A DNA stretch of 64,000 nucleotides, from the NCBI RefSeq assembly GCF_002864685.1, contig NZ_NMQZ01000006.1, positions 62,001 to 126,000 of the forward strand, read 5' to 3'. Shown piece after piece: positions 43,225-52,583 of the stretch (position 1 is its first letter; each line of letters starts with the position of its first letter). The stretch is from Alloalcanivorax mobilis. GTDB lineage: Bacteria > Pseudomonadota > Gammaproteobacteria > Pseudomonadales > Alcanivoracaceae. Below the pieces are notes generated by a model, which saw only the letters and a program-made list of their open reading frames with translations, was not told the DNA's origin and did not search any database. The position numbers and the translations under genes are program-made.

Positions 43225-44022
43225 TCAGGGAGCGTCGGCTTCCTCGTTCTCATCCGCTTCTTCCTTGCGGCGCTGCACCAGGCGGCCGAACAGCAGGCCG
43301 ATCTCGAACAGCATCCACATCGGTACCGCCAGCAGCGTCTGGCTGACCATGTCCGGTGGCGTCAGCAGCATGCCGACCACGAAACAGGCAACCACCACAT
43401 AGGCGCGCGCGGCGGCCAGTTTTTCCACCGTGGTCACGCCCACGGCGATCATCAGCACGATGGCGATGGGCAATTCGAACGCCACGCCGAAGGCGAGAAA
43501 CAGTGCCAGAACAAAATCCAGATAACTGCTGATGTCGGTGGAGACCGCCACCCCCTCTGGCGCGCTGGTGGCGAAAAAGCTGAACATCAGTGGGAACACC
43601 ACGAAATAAGCGAAGGCGGCGCCGGCGTAGAACAACAGCACGCTGCTGACCAGCAGCGGCACCGCCAGTTTCTTTTCGTGGCGGTACAGGCCGGGGGCAA
43701 CGAACGCCCAGGCCTGATGCAGAATAAACGGCACCGCGATAAAGATGCTCACATACAAGGTCAGCTTGAACGGCGCCAGGAACGGCGCCGCCACGCCGGT
43801 GGCGATCATGTGCGTGCCTTCCGGCATCGCCTGCATCAGCGGTTGCGCCACCAGGGTGTACAACGGCCGCGAAAAATAGAACAGGGCGAGGAACACCACC
43901 AGCACCGCCACCGCCGTTTTCAACAGGCGGGTACGCAGTTCAAGCAGGTGGGAAATCAGCGTTTGCGGGGTGTCCTGGTGGTCCGGGTCGGTATGGTCCT
44001 GGGAAGAGTGATCGTCAGTCAT
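43225..44022 (-). CDS. tatC: Twin-arginine translocase subunit TatC
   Basis: The 265-residue inner-membrane protein is the receptor of the Tat system, which exports folded proteins. It has six helices and the family motifs [14 protein letters not shown] near 22-35 (the E of HLxELR), [14 protein letters not shown] near 132-145 and LTPPDMVSQ near 218-226. The N- and C-termini are long and acidic or charged. Two adjacent Met codons exist (44025 and 44022). The gene overlaps the end of tatB by 8 nt, as usual for tatBC. Confidence 0.96.
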   Translation of the reverse strand: MTDDHSSQDHTDPDHQDTPQTLISHLLELRTRLLKTAVAVLVVFLALFYFSRPLYTLVAQPLMQAMPEGTHMIATGVAAPFLAPFKLTLYVSIFIAVPFILHQAWAFVAPGLYRHEKKLAVPLLVSSVLLFYAGAAFAYFVVFPLMFSFFATSAPEGVAVSTDISSYLDFVLALFLAFGVAFELPIAIVLMIAVGVTTVEKLAAARAYVVVACFVVGMLLTPPDMVSQTLLAVPMWMLFEIGLLFGRLVQRRKEEADENEEADAP

Positions 44023-44455
44023 CATGCTTCTTCTGTGCGGCCGCCGGCGGCGCGGTGTCCGTGACCGCCGGCTCCGGTGTGGGTACGTGCGGCTCGGGCC
44101 CGGGCTGGCCGTCCTTGTCGATGGCGGGGGCGTCGGCGGGCTGCTCATGGGTGTGCGGGCGGCGCCGGGCGCTGGCGATCTGGTCCGGCGAGAGCAGGCT
44201 GTCCTTGGCCTCGCGGATTTTCTCTTCGTCCAGGCCCATCTCGCGCATCTGCTGTTCCATGCGCTCGCGCATGTCCTGATTGAGCGCTTCGCGCTCCAGC
44301 TCGTTGCGCAGATGGTTAAAGGTGGAGCGCGCGCGGCCCATCCAGTAGCCGACCGTGCGCGCCGCCTTGGGCAGCCGCTCCGGGCCGAGCACCAGCAGGC
44401 CGATCACGAACACCAGCACCAGTTCGGAAAAGCCGACGTCAAACATCGAGTTCAC
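44015..44455 (-). CDS. tatB: Sec-independent translocase protein TatB
   Basis: The 146-residue protein has one N-terminal helix with the Glu and FxxGxxELVL pattern ([26 protein letters not shown], about 3-28), an amphipathic helix ([26 protein letters not shown]) and a long, Pro/Asp-rich variable tail. It forms the TatBC substrate receptor. It lies between tatA and tatC in the normal order. Confidence 0.95.
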   Translation of the reverse strand: MNSMFDVGFSELVLVFVIGLLVLGPERLPKAARTVGYWMGRARSTFNHLRNELEREALNQDMRERMEQQMREMGLDEEKIREAKDSLLSPDQIASARRRPHTHEQPADAPAIDKDGQPGPEPHVPTPEPAVTDTAPPAAAQKKHDD

Positions 44456-44482
44456 TCATGGGGGCTGCTCCCAGGGGCTGCT

Positions 44483-44713
44483 TCAGACCTGGTCGCGGTC
44501 CTTCTCTTTTTGCTGGCGCGTGGCGTCCGGGTCCTGTTCGTCGGCGATGCGTTTATGCTCTTGTTCCTGCTCGCCTTCGCGCATGGAATCCTTGAAGCCC
44601 TTGACCGCGCCGCCCAGGTCGTTGCCGATGTTGCGCAGCTTCTTGGTGCCGAACAGCAGCACGATAATGGCGAGGACAATGAGCAACTGCCAGATGCTGA
44701 TACCGGAAAACAT
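44483..44713 (-). CDS. tatA: Sec-independent translocase protein TatA
   Basis: The 76-residue pore-forming Tat subunit starts [30 protein letters not shown], with the short membrane helix (about 7-21), the FGTKKL hinge and an amphipathic helix through about 45. The charged C-tail is variable. It is 2 nt downstream of hisE, so hisE and tatABC are probably cotranscribed. Confidence 0.96.
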   Translation of the reverse strand: MFSGISIWQLLIVLAIIVLLFGTKKLRNIGNDLGGAVKGFKDSMREGEQEQEHKRIADEQDPDATRQQKEKDRDQV

Positions 44714-44715
44714 GA

Positions 44716-45054
44716 TTAGTCTCCTGAGCCCTTGCGGGCGGCTTTTTCGTCGTGACCCGACAGGCCGAAGCGCTGTTCGAGTTCTGCCAGAACCTGGTCA
44801 GGGCCGAGCCCGAGGTGGGCCAGCATGACCATTGAGTGGAACCACAGATCGGCGGTTTCGCCGATCAGATCCTTGGGGTCCCCGCCGGCTTCCGTGTCGC
44901 GGGCGGCGAGCAGGGTTTCCACCGCTTCCTCGCCCACTTTTTCGAGAATCTTGTTCAAGCCCCGGGCGTACAGGCTGGCCACGTAGGAGGTCTCCGGATC
45001 GGCGCTTTTGCGGCTTTCCAGGACCTGATGCAATTGCTTAAGAACGTCCGACAT
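44716..45054 (-). CDS. hisE: Phosphoribosyl-ATP pyrophosphatase
   Basis: The 112-residue enzyme carries out the second step of histidine synthesis, PR-ATP to PR-AMP. The MazG-like alpha fold shows [29 protein letters not shown] (about 31-59, EKVGEEA metal motif) and [17 protein letters not shown] (ExxD, about 69-85). It starts at [10 protein letters not shown]; eight extra upstream codons are not conserved. In many relatives hisI, which catalyses the next step, sits between ubiB and hisE, but here there is no room: ubiB ends 63 nt upstream. Confidence 0.95.
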   Translation of the reverse strand: MSDVLKQLHQVLESRKSADPETSYVASLYARGLNKILEKVGEEAVETLLAARDTEAGGDPKDLIGETADLWFHSMVMLAHLGLGPDQVLAELEQRFGLSGHDEKAARKGSGD

Positions 45055-45117
45055 GGTCTCTCCAGGGCAGGCGGTCAAGTCTAACAGAGTCCGGCCCGCG
45101 GGAAATGGTCAAGCGTA

Positions 45118-46734
45118 TTACCTTTTTAGTGCGGCGCCCAGCAGCACCAGAGCGGCGGCGGCCAGCGGCCACAGGCGCGGGCCGCCGCCCTGCAGCACAT
45201 CGGCGGCGCACACCAGGCCCAGAGCAAGGCCGCCCATGGCGGCGATCATTTTCAGCCGGTGGCGGCGCAGCTGGTCCGCCAGGTGGCTTTCCAGCTCACG
45301 CTGGCGGTGCGGGGCGTCGCGCAGGTTTTCCAGGGCGTCACGCAGCAGATCGGGCATGTCCGGCAGCTGGGCGGTCCACTCCGGCAGGCGGTTGCGCAGT
45401 TTGCGGGCGGTGGCGGTGGGGCCGTATTCCTGCATCATCCAGGCTTCCAGCAATGGCCGCCCCACGGTCCAGATGTCCAGTTGCGGATAAATGCTGCGGC
45501 CCAGCCCTTCGATGTGCACCAGCGTCTTCATCAGCAGGATGTACTGAATCGGCGCTTCGATGTGGTAATCGCGGGCCAGATCGAACAGGCGCAGAATCAG
45601 CGGCGCGAACTCCAGCTGTTCCAGCGACGCCGAGCGCACCGGCTCGATGATCGCGGTGACCGCCTGTTCGAAACGCTGGCGGTCAATCGGCGCGCGGCTC
45701 CAGCCGGTGCGGATCACCAGATCCACCAGGGCCGGGTAATCCTCGCGCATCACCGCCAGCACCATGCGGCCAAGAATATTCAGATCGTGGCGCGACAGAC
45801 GCCCGGCGATGGCGCAATCCACCGCCATGTACTGGGGCGATTCCGGGTGCGCCGGATTAACGAAAATATTGCCCGGGTGCATGTCGGCGTGGAAGAAATT
45901 GTGGCGGAACACCTGGGCGAAGAAAATTTCCACGCCGCGCTCGGCCAGTACTTTGGGGTCGATGCCGGCGGCGCGGATCGCCTCGATGTCGTTGACCGGA
46001 ATGCCATGAATGCGGTCCGAGACCATCACCCGCCGCGACGAGAGCGCCAGATGCACGGCGGGAATGTGCAGCAGCGGACTGAACAGAAAATGGCGGCGCA
46101 TGGTTTCGCTGTTGCGCGCTTCGCGCTCCAGGTCCAGCTCGGCGCGGATCACGATCTGATAGTCGCGCACCACCCGGCGGGGGTGGAAATAGCGCGAGTC
46201 CGGCCACAGCTTTTCCAGCACCCCGGCGGAAAATTCCATCACCTTGAGATCCTGCTCGACGCGCCGTTCCACCCCCGGGCGCAGCACCTTCACCACCACC
46301 TCGGTGCCGTCGGCGAGCGTGGCCGGGTGCACCTGGGCCACCGAGGCCGAGGCCAGCGGCGTGTCGTCGAAATGCTGGAAGGCTTCCTCCAGCGGGCAGG
46401 GCAGCGCCTGCTCCACCAGGCGCCGCGCCTGGGCGCCATCAAACGGCGTCACGCGGTCCTGCAGCCTGGTCAGGGCCTCGGTCCAGGCCACCGGCAGCAT
46501 GTCCCGGCGGGTGGCCAGCAACTGGCCGAACTTGATGAAAATCGGCCCCAGGGTTTCCAGCGCCTGTTGCAGGCGCTCGCCCTCGCTGAGGGTGCCGGTG
46601 CCGCGCCAGCTGGAGGGCACCAGATATTGCAGCGCGATCAGCAGCGGGCGTGCGGGATGGGGGGGCAGCAGGGACAAAAGCCGGTAGCGGCACACCACGT
46701 GGGTGACCGTCAGCAGGCGGATCAGCGGCGGCAT
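45118..46734 (-). CDS. ubiB: Ubiquinone biosynthesis ATPase UbiB
   Basis: The 538-residue atypical kinase-like protein (ABC1/ADCK family) is needed for ubiquinone synthesis. It shows the family KxGQ motif (IFIKFGQLLATRRDMLP near 70-86), the A-rich loop PLASASVAQVHPATL near 126-140 in place of a glycine loop, HADMHPGNIFV near 285-295 and YMAVDCAIAGRLS near 306-318. Here the family's DFG is written DCA, an unusual change at the metal-binding site. The C-terminal two helices (about 495-535) anchor it in the membrane. It follows ubiJ directly, sharing a base. Confidence 0.95.
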   Translation of the reverse strand: MPPLIRLLTVTHVVCRYRLLSLLPPHPARPLLIALQYLVPSSWRGTGTLSEGERLQQALETLGPIFIKFGQLLATRRDMLPVAWTEALTRLQDRVTPFDGAQARRLVEQALPCPLEEAFQHFDDTPLASASVAQVHPATLADGTEVVVKVLRPGVERRVEQDLKVMEFSAGVLEKLWPDSRYFHPRRVVRDYQIVIRAELDLEREARNSETMRRHFLFSPLLHIPAVHLALSSRRVMVSDRIHGIPVNDIEAIRAAGIDPKVLAERGVEIFFAQVFRHNFFHADMHPGNIFVNPAHPESPQYMAVDCAIAGRLSRHDLNILGRMVLAVMREDYPALVDLVIRTGWSRAPIDRQRFEQAVTAIIEPVRSASLEQLEFAPLILRLFDLARDYHIEAPIQYILLMKTLVHIEGLGRSIYPQLDIWTVGRPLLEAWMMQEYGPTATARKLRNRLPEWTAQLPDMPDLLRDALENLRDAPHRQRELESHLADQLRRHRLKMIAAMGGLALGLVCAADVLQGGGPRLWPLAAAALVLLGAALKR

Positions 46735-47363
46735 CAGGCGTTCTCGCTCCTGGCTTTCAGGCGCTGGATGCGCGCGTCCAGGCGATCGACGTCGCCGCGC
46801 AGTTCATCCACGTCCTGGTAAAACTCATAGACATCGCGGCGCAGCGCCAGCAGGCCGGCTTCGTTGCCCAGGTAATCGCCGACCTGCTCGTTGAGCCGGT
46901 CGAACGCTTGCCGGGCCCAGCCGAACAGGCGGCGCGCGCCCAGGTCGATCTGTTGCGCCAGTTCGCCACCGGTGAAGGGTTCCAGCAGCGCGCCCCAATC
47001 CAGGTCCAGATCGGCGGCCAGCGTCCGCAGCTCTTGCAGAAGTTCGCGGTTGCCTTCGATGCGCACCGGCCCGCCAATCGGATTGGGCTGGCGGCGCCAG
47101 TTGAGCAAAAAGGCGGCCAGATCCACCGGGTTGCCGTGCACGGTGACGTCGGCGTCCGCGTCGCTGCGCAGGTACAGTTCCACGCCGTCGTCGACGATCA
47201 GCAGATACAGCGACAGCGCCGGCAGGGTCAGGTGCACCGCCAGCAGGCGCCCGGCGTGCTGGGCGAGCCGCGCGGCGCTGGCCGGGTCGGCGCGCAGCGC
47301 GGCATTGATGGCCCGCTCGGCGGCGGCCACCGTGGTGGTGGAAATCAGCCCCGGTTCCGACAT
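46734..47363 (-). CDS. ubiJ: Ubiquinone biosynthesis accessory factor UbiJ
   Basis: The 209-residue protein has an SCP2-type lipid-binding domain (about 15-125: LTLPALSLYLLIVDDGVELYLRSDADADVTVHGNPVDL) followed by a helical, coiled-coil C-terminus (DVDELRGDVDRLDARIQRLKA). UbiJ with UbiK forms the scaffold that holds ubiquinone intermediates for the soluble Ubi complex. The start [10 protein letters not shown] at 47363 shares a base with the ubiE stop, so ubiE-ubiJ-ubiB form one coupled group. Confidence 0.92.
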   Translation of the reverse strand: MSEPGLISTTTVAAAERAINAALRADPASAARLAQHAGRLLAVHLTLPALSLYLLIVDDGVELYLRSDADADVTVHGNPVDLAAFLLNWRRQPNPIGGPVRIEGNRELLQELRTLAADLDLDWGALLEPFTGGELAQQIDLGARRLFGWARQAFDRLNEQVGDYLGNEAGLLALRRDVYEFYQDVDELRGDVDRLDARIQRLKARSENA

Positions 47364-48124
47364 CAGACCTTGAACCCCCGGTGCAGGGCGACAATGCCGC
47401 CGAGCATATTGAAGTATTCGCTGCGCGCGTAGCCGGCATTGGCCATCATGCCCTTGAGCGTTTCCTGGTCGGGATGCATGCGGATCGATTCGGCCAGATA
47501 GCGGTAGCTTTCCGAGTCGTTGACCACCAACTTGCCGAGACGCGGCCACACCGCGAACGAGTAGAGATCGTAGAGCTTGCCCAGGGGCTTGTGCACCGGC
47601 TGGGAAAACTCCAGAACCAGCAAGCGGCCGCCGGGTTTGAGCACGCGCAGCATGGAGCGCAGGGCGGCGTCCTTGTCGGTAATGTTGCGCAGCCCGAAGG
47701 CGATGGTGATGCAATGGAAGCTGTTGTCCTCGAACGGCAGGCACTCGCCGTTGACCTGGGCGACCTGGGTGTTGTGGCCGCAGCCGGCGTCGATCAGGCG
47801 GTCGCGGCCCACCGACAGCATGGCGTCGTTGATGTCGGCCAGCACCACCTGGCCGGTTTCGCCCACCAGCCGCGAGAATTTGATCGCCAGGTCGCCGGTG
47901 CCGCCGGCCAGGTCAAGCACTGTCTGCCCCGGCCGCACGCCAGCCAGCTCAATGGTCATGCGTTTGAGCACCCGGTGGCTGCCCATCGAGATCAGATCGT
48001 TCATTACGTCGTAGCGGCCGGCCACGGAGCGGAACACCCCGGCCACGCGCTGCTGTTTTTCCCGCCACGGCACCTGCTGGTAACCGAAGTGGGTGACCTT
48101 GTCGTTGTCGTTCACGTCTGTCAT
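47363..48124 (-). CDS. ubiE: Ubiquinone/menaquinone C-methyltransferase UbiE
   Basis: The 253-residue SAM-dependent methyltransferase methylates the quinone ring at C2. Motif I is [17 protein letters not shown] near 69-85, with [17 protein letters not shown] near 97-113 and [36 protein letters not shown] near 141-176. The N-terminal [34 protein letters not shown] is characteristic of UbiE. It starts 4 nt inside the preceding gene. Confidence 0.97.
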   Translation of the reverse strand: MTDVNDNDKVTHFGYQQVPWREKQQRVAGVFRSVAGRYDVMNDLISMGSHRVLKRMTIELAGVRPGQTVLDLAGGTGDLAIKFSRLVGETGQVVLADINDAMLSVGRDRLIDAGCGHNTQVAQVNGECLPFEDNSFHCITIAFGLRNITDKDAALRSMLRVLKPGGRLLVLEFSQPVHKPLGKLYDLYSFAVWPRLGKLVVNDSESYRYLAESIRMHPDQETLKGMMANAGYARSEYFNMLGGIVALHRGFKV

Positions 48125-48825
48125 TGAGGGACGTCCTTGAAGGGGGCGGGGTGATGCGCGAACAGCCGCTCGAGAATGACCGTTTCGTCGGCGGCCACCT
48201 GTCGCAGAAGCCGGCCCACGCTGGGCGCCGGTTTCATCACCCGGAAACTTTTATCGATGAAATCATACAGGTTCGTGAAGCCCGCCGCATGAGCCGGTTT
48301 GCGCACCAGCCGGAAGGTACTCAACAGCATGCGCGAACGGATATAACGATCCAGGGGTTCGCCCAACCCGGCGATCAGCGCGAGCTGCTGGCGGCGCTCG
48401 GGCTCGCGCCCCAGGGTCTGGTAGGCCTGGGCATAGGCGGCCTCATCGAGGGCCGTGTCCAGGCGCTCGCCGAGGCACGCGGTGAGCGCCTCGTCCAGCT
48501 CCTGGGTAATGATCGCCGCCTCCAGCGCCAGGGCGCTGGTGCTCATCACCCGGTCAGGCAGCAGTTTCATCGCCTTGGGCAGGGCGCGCCGGATTTCCCG
48601 CGCCACCGGCAGCAGGTGGCGCCCGCCGTACACATCGTCGAGCAGAAATTCGACGCCCGGGCGCAGACGCGGGTCCGCCAGCAGGGCCTGGTGGGTGCCC
48701 ATCAGGCGCTGGCGCTGGAAGCTTTGCAGCCGGTGCAACCGATCAAGGAACAGGCTGTCGTCGCCGTGCTGGCGCAGGGCGAAGAATCGCTCAAGGTAGT
48801 GTTGCAGTCGCTCGCCAGCATTCAT
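48121..48825 (-). CDS. Helical FFLEE-motif type protein of unknown function
   Basis: The 234-residue protein is almost entirely helical and contains [21 protein letters not shown] at about residues 57-77, which resembles the FFLEELYG segment of a conserved group annotated as FFLEE motif proteins in pseudomonads. It has no signal peptide, membrane helix or catalytic motif that I recognise. It overlaps ubiE by 4 nt and heads the quinone genes, so a role linked to ubiquinone synthesis or its regulation is possible, but this is only context. Confidence 0.7.
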   Translation of the reverse strand: MNAGERLQHYLERFFALRQHGDDSLFLDRLHRLQSFQRQRLMGTHQALLADPRLRPGVEFLLDDVYGGRHLLPVAREIRRALPKAMKLLPDRVMSTSALALEAAIITQELDEALTACLGERLDTALDEAAYAQAYQTLGREPERRQQLALIAGLGEPLDRYIRSRMLLSTFRLVRKPAHAAGFTNLYDFIDKSFRVMKPAPSVGRLLRQVAADETVILERLFAHHPAPFKDVPQ

Positions 48826-48870
48826 GGGCAGCCCTCCGGCGAGCGATCATAGCAGCCTGGCCGGGCGGCG

Positions 48871-49602
48871 CTACAGGTCCGTGGCGCCGCCGCTCGGCGC
48901 CGCCACGGTAATCCAGCTAAGAACGCCGTGGGCCGGGTCTTCCTGCCAGTGGAACGGCAAACGCGCGCCCGCCGGCCACGCCTGGGACAGGGTTTTCAAC
49001 AGCACCGTCTGATCGTCTTCCAAGGCGGCGTCGTGAAAATAGAAACGCTGGCCAGTGAGCGGGTAGAGCGCCTTGAACAGGCTCTCTTTCACCGAGAAGG
49101 TCACGGTGATCCGGCGCGCGCGCTGGTGCGCATCCAGGCCACCCAGGGCTTCCCGCTCCGCGCCGGTGAGAATCTGCTTTTCCAGCCGCTGGGCCCGATC
49201 CGGCGGCAGCCAGGCTTCCGCGTCCAGCCCCACGCCCCGCCAGTGCCGGGCGTCGCCGACCAGGGCGGCGGCGCGGCCCTGGGAATGGGTGATGGCGCCG
49301 GCCACCCCCGCCGGCCAGGCCGGTGAGCGGTCCGCGTTCACAGCCGGTGCTTGCACCGGCCGGTGACCCAGCGCGGCCATCGCCGCCTGCGCGCACACCC
49401 GACCGGCCAGGTATTCGGTGCGCCGCTTGGCCACGGCGCTGGCCAGGCTTTCCGGCAAGGGCACGCCGGCCTGTGGGAAATGTTCAGTGGCGAGGAGGTC
49501 CGAGCGGTAATCGCAGCGGGCCAGGAACAGCCTCTCGCCCCAGGGCCGGGTTTCCAGTGCGCTGAGACAAGCAGGCGGGCAAGAGTGGGGGGCATGGGTC
49601 AT
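48871..49602 (-). CDS. EntD/Sfp-type 4'-phosphopantetheinyl transferase
   Basis: The 243-residue enzyme transfers phosphopantetheine from CoA to carrier proteins. The motifs are RRTEYLAGRVCAQAAMAALG near 60-79, GAITHSQGRAAALVG near 101-115, GVGLDAEAW near 122-130 (metal Asp-Glu) and FSVKESLFKALYPLTGQRF near 170-188. It is EntD-like rather than AcpS-like, so it likely serves secondary-metabolite carriers. The only such carrier in this window is the polyene ACP 11 kb away; this link is inferred. Confidence 0.9.
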   Translation of the reverse strand: MTHAPHSCPPACLSALETRPWGERLFLARCDYRSDLLATEHFPQAGVPLPESLASAVAKRRTEYLAGRVCAQAAMAALGHRPVQAPAVNADRSPAWPAGVAGAITHSQGRAAALVGDARHWRGVGLDAEAWLPPDRAQRLEKQILTGAEREALGGLDAHQRARRITVTFSVKESLFKALYPLTGQRFYFHDAALEDDQTVLLKTLSQAWPAGARLPFHWQEDPAHGVLSWITVAAPSGGATDL

Positions 49603-49709
49603 GGCGGTTACTTTACGCGATCCCGGCCTGGGTGTCGGCGGCTTTACGGGATTGCGCCACGGGCTGGGTCAGTGCTACTTGTGGGGCTCTTTTCTGTCGA
49701 GACATTGCC

Positions 49710-50270
49710 ATGCTGAAACTCAATGTGATCATCGCCAGCACCCGCCCCGGACGGGTCGGTAAAGCGGTGGCGGACTGGTTCGATCAGGCGGCCCGCCAAC
49801 ACGGGGCTTTCGAAGTGAATCTGGTGGACCTGGCGGAGATGGCGCTGCCGATTTTCGACGAGCCCCATCATCCGCGCCAGCAGAACTACCAACACGACCA
49901 CACCAAGCGCTGGGCGGCCAGCGTCGACAGCGCGGATGCCTATGTGTTGGTGGTGCCGGAATACAATTTCGGGCCGACCCCGGCGCTGGTCAACGCGCTC
50001 AATTACGTCTACAACGAATGGAACTACAAACCCGTCGCGTTCGTCAGCTACGGCGGTATGTCCGGTGGCATCCGGTCGGTGCAGACCACCAAGCTGACCC
50101 TCACCACCTTGAAAATGATGCCGCTGATCGAGCAGGTGGCGGTGCCCATGGTCAATCAGCATCTGGACAACGGCGTGTTCAAGCCCGAGCCGGTCCATGA
50201 AGAGGCGGCCACCGCCATGCTCAATGAATTGAACCGCTGGGCCAGCGCGTTGAAACCGATGCGCGGTTGA
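49710..50270 (+). CDS. NADPH-dependent FMN reductase family protein
   Basis: The 186-residue flavodoxin-like protein has the FMN-binding loop IIASTRPGRVGKAVADW at residues 7-23, VPEYNFGPTPALVNALNYV near 90-108 and VSYGGMSGGIRSVQ near 118-131. It resembles NAD(P)H:quinone or azo reductases of the YieF/ArsH-like group. It is likely a cytoplasmic two-electron reductase; the substrate is unknown. The start at 49710 fits the family; the upstream in-frame region is not conserved. An SDR gene follows after 62 nt. Confidence 0.9.
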   Translation: MLKLNVIIASTRPGRVGKAVADWFDQAARQHGAFEVNLVDLAEMALPIFDEPHHPRQQNYQHDHTKRWAASVDSADAYVLVVPEYNFGPTPALVNALNYVYNEWNYKPVAFVSYGGMSGGIRSVQTTKLTLTTLKMMPLIEQVAVPMVNQHLDNGVFKPEPVHEEAATAMLNELNRWASALKPMRG

Positions 50271-50332
50271 AAGTAAGACAATTCGCGATTCGATAACCGC
50301 AATAACCACGATAACGATAATGGGAGAGCAGT

Positions 50333-51055
50333 ATGCAACGCCGTACTTTTTTGATCACCGGCGCCACCAAGGGGATTGGCCGGGCCGCCGCCGAGCGGCT
50401 GGCGGCGGCCGGCCATGGAGTGGTGGGCATTGCCCGTAACGGTAACGATGCGGATTTCCCCGGCACCCTGGTGAGCGCCGACCTGGGCGACCAGGCGCGG
50501 ACCGACGCGGTGTTGCGCGATCTGGTTGGCCGCTTCGAGTTCGATGGCGTGGTCAACAACGTGGGCATGATTCGCCCGCAGGCCTTGGGCGACATCGATC
50601 TGGACACCTTCGATGCCATCCATGCCCTGCACCTTCACCCGGCGATCCAGGCCAGCCAGGCGTTGCTACCGGGCATGAAGGCGCGCGGTTGGGGCCGCAT
50701 CGTCAATGTCTCCAGCCTGACCATCTTCGGGTTGCCGGGGCGCACCGCCTACGGCAGCGCCAAGGCGGCGATGGTCAACTTCACCCGCACCTGGGCGCTG
50801 GAGTTGGCGCGCACCGGCATCACCGTCAACGCCATTGCCCCCGGGCCAATCGAAACCGAGCTGTTCCGCGAGAACAACCCGGCCGGCAGCGACCGGGAGG
50901 CGGCCTATCTGGCCATGGTGCCGATGAACCGGCTCGGCGAACCCCGGGAAATCGCCGCCACGCTGGAATTCATGCTCAGCGAAGACAGCGGTTATATGAC
51001 CGGCCAGACCCTCTGCGTGGACGGTGGCGCCTCGGTGGGCCGGGCGGCGTTTTAA
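50333..51055 (+). CDS. Short-chain dehydrogenase/reductase
   Basis: The 240-residue oxidoreductase has TGATKGIGRAAAERL at residues 8-22, NNVGMIRP near 79-86, the catalytic Ser in VNVSSLTIFG near 128-131, YGSAK near 143-147 and the C-terminal GYMTGQTLCVDGG typical of FabG-like enzymes. NADP(H) use is suggested by the Arg after the first motif. Its substrate is unknown. GGAGA lies 8-12 nt before the ATG. It may share a transcript with the flavin reductase upstream. Confidence 0.9.
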   Translation: MQRRTFLITGATKGIGRAAAERLAAAGHGVVGIARNGNDADFPGTLVSADLGDQARTDAVLRDLVGRFEFDGVVNNVGMIRPQALGDIDLDTFDAIHALHLHPAIQASQALLPGMKARGWGRIVNVSSLTIFGLPGRTAYGSAKAAMVNFTRTWALELARTGITVNAIAPGPIETELFRENNPAGSDREAAYLAMVPMNRLGEPREIAATLEFMLSEDSGYMTGQTLCVDGGASVGRAAF

Positions 51056-51145
51056 CCCCTGCGGGTGTCCGCCTCCGCCATGGCGCGGGGGTGGGCGGGC
51101 TGCCACCATGGGGTTTGTTGACGCCATGCTCCGGAGCCGCCCGCC

Positions 51146-52105
51146 ATGCAGGATTCCCTCACCTATTGTCTTAGCGCCGCCACCGAGGTGGCGCCGATGG
51201 CCGACCTGACGGACTGGTGCCAACGATGGCAGGCCCTGGCCGCCGGCGGACATGCGCCGGCGGCGCTCGCCATGCGTGGCGGTTTCGCCGCTGACCGGGT
51301 GGGCTGGGCATTCGCCGCCGGCTACCAGGGCGCGCTGCGCGCTCTGCTGGCCAGGCACGCCGGTTACGCCGCTGGCGCTGGCGAGTTGTTCGCCATGTGC
51401 GCCACCGAGGCGGCGGGCAACCGGCCCCGTGACATCCACACCACCTTGAGCGTCAGCCAGGATTCGCTCACCGTCAGTGGCGAAAAAAGCTGGACCACCC
51501 TGGGCCCGGCGGCCAGCGCTTTTCTGGTGGTGGGTCGGGTGGGCAGCGACCGCGATGATGCGGCGTCTCCGTCGCTCAAGGTGGCGCTGGTGCCCACCAG
51601 CGCGCCGGGCATTCACTTCCAGGACAAGCCGCCGATTGAATTCGTGCCGGAGATTCCCCACACCGGCAGCCGCTTCGACGCGGTGGCGCTGGGTAGCGAC
51701 GCGCTGTTGCCCGGTGACGGTTACAGCGACTATGTGAAACCGTTTCGCACCGTGGAGGACACCTACATCGCCCTGGCGGTGCAGGCCTGGCTGCTGCGCG
51801 AGGCCCGCGCCCGGCAGTGGCCGTTGGCGTTTCAACAGCAGCTGGCGGCGCAACTGGTGACGCTGGCGACCCTCGCCGACAGCGACTGGTCCAGCGCCGC
51901 CACTCACCTGGCCCTGGCCGGGGCACTGGAACGCAGCCAGGAGCTGTACCAGCAGGCAACCGGGTATTTCGATCAGGCGCCGGCCGGGGACCCGGTGGCT
52001 CAGCGCTGGCACCGCGACCGGCCGCTGTTCCGGGTGGCCTCGACGCCCCGCGAACTGCGCGCGGAACGCGCTTGGCAGCGGTTGCGGGACGCGCCGCGAA
52101 GTTAG
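51146..52105 (+). CDS. Acyl-CoA dehydrogenase-like protein, short form
   Basis: The 319-residue protein resembles the middle of acyl-CoA dehydrogenases: LFAMCATEAAGNRPRDIHTTLSV near 86-108 (the flavin/substrate CxTEPxxGSD region, here CATEAAGNRP), LTVSGEKSWTTLGPAASAFLVVGRV near 112-136 and a beta domain to about 200. The C-terminal helical domain is short and I see no Glu matching the usual catalytic base, so activity is uncertain. Typical enzymes have about 380 residues; both the N-terminal helices and the C-domain appear reduced. Confidence 0.72.
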   Translation: MQDSLTYCLSAATEVAPMADLTDWCQRWQALAAGGHAPAALAMRGGFAADRVGWAFAAGYQGALRALLARHAGYAAGAGELFAMCATEAAGNRPRDIHTTLSVSQDSLTVSGEKSWTTLGPAASAFLVVGRVGSDRDDAASPSLKVALVPTSAPGIHFQDKPPIEFVPEIPHTGSRFDAVALGSDALLPGDGYSDYVKPFRTVEDTYIALAVQAWLLREARARQWPLAFQQQLAAQLVTLATLADSDWSSAATHLALAGALERSQELYQQATGYFDQAPAGDPVAQRWHRDRPLFRVASTPRELRAERAWQRLRDAPRS

Positions 52106-52245
52106 CAGCGTTCCACGTGCGGAACGCCGGCCGATCGCGGGCCGCACCGGTTCGCGACGGTCATGGCGGTTTTACATGGTTTTGCTTCATGCGGCGGGCG
52201 GGTCTGCTCAAATGACAGGCAGACACCGTCATGGAGGGTGCTGTC

Positions 52246-52509
52246 ATGATGATCCAACTGAACCCACCGATTCCCCTGAATACGCCGAAAGGAAAGGGCG
52301 TCGCTCATATCCTCATCGACTACGGCCCGGAGTTGCATTTGCACTGGACCGTGATCATCGAGGACACCGGCGAACTCTGGACCTTCTCAAACGCTGATGT
52401 GCGGGCGCTGACCAACGTGACCCTGGGCCGCGAAAACCCCCGACGCCCCTGGCAGCCACCCGCGCCGACACCGGCGCCATCGAAGATCAATGGCGCCGGC
52501 GCGCGCTGA
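52246..52509 (+). CDS. Small conserved protein of unknown function
   Basis: The 87-residue protein starts MMIQLNPPIPLNTPKGKGVA and continues HILIDYGPELHLHWTVIIEDTGELWTFSNADVRALTNVTLGR. This reads as a compact beta-rich domain that I recognise as recurrent in bacterial and phage genomes without a known role. The C-terminal 20 residues are Pro-rich. GGAGGG is 8-13 nt upstream of the ATG; an in-frame Met five codons earlier lacks such a site. It stands alone between an acyl-CoA dehydrogenase-like gene and a lipase-like gene. Confidence 0.65.
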   Translation: MMIQLNPPIPLNTPKGKGVAHILIDYGPELHLHWTVIIEDTGELWTFSNADVRALTNVTLGRENPRRPWQPPAPTPAPSKINGAGAR

Positions 52510-52537
52510 ATAAGGCGCCGACGGTGCCATTCCGGCT

Positions 52538-52576
52538 ACCCCGGCGAGCGCCGGGGTGTGAGGTGTGAGGTGTACC
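52538..52576. other. Hairpin plus short period-7 direct repeat
   Basis: ACCCCGGCG-AG-CGCCGGGGT (52538-52557) is a perfect stem between two convergent genes and may end transcription. It is followed by GTGTGAG, GTGTGAG, GTGTA, a short tandem of period 7. There is no T-run and no inverted second arm, so it is not counted among the heptamer-armed elements. Confidence 0.5.
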
Positions 52577-52583
52577 GGCTCGC

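Noticed and set aside
52556-52576. GTGTGAG repeat as a sixth heptamer-armed element
   Set aside because: There are only two and a half units and no inverted second arm or core.
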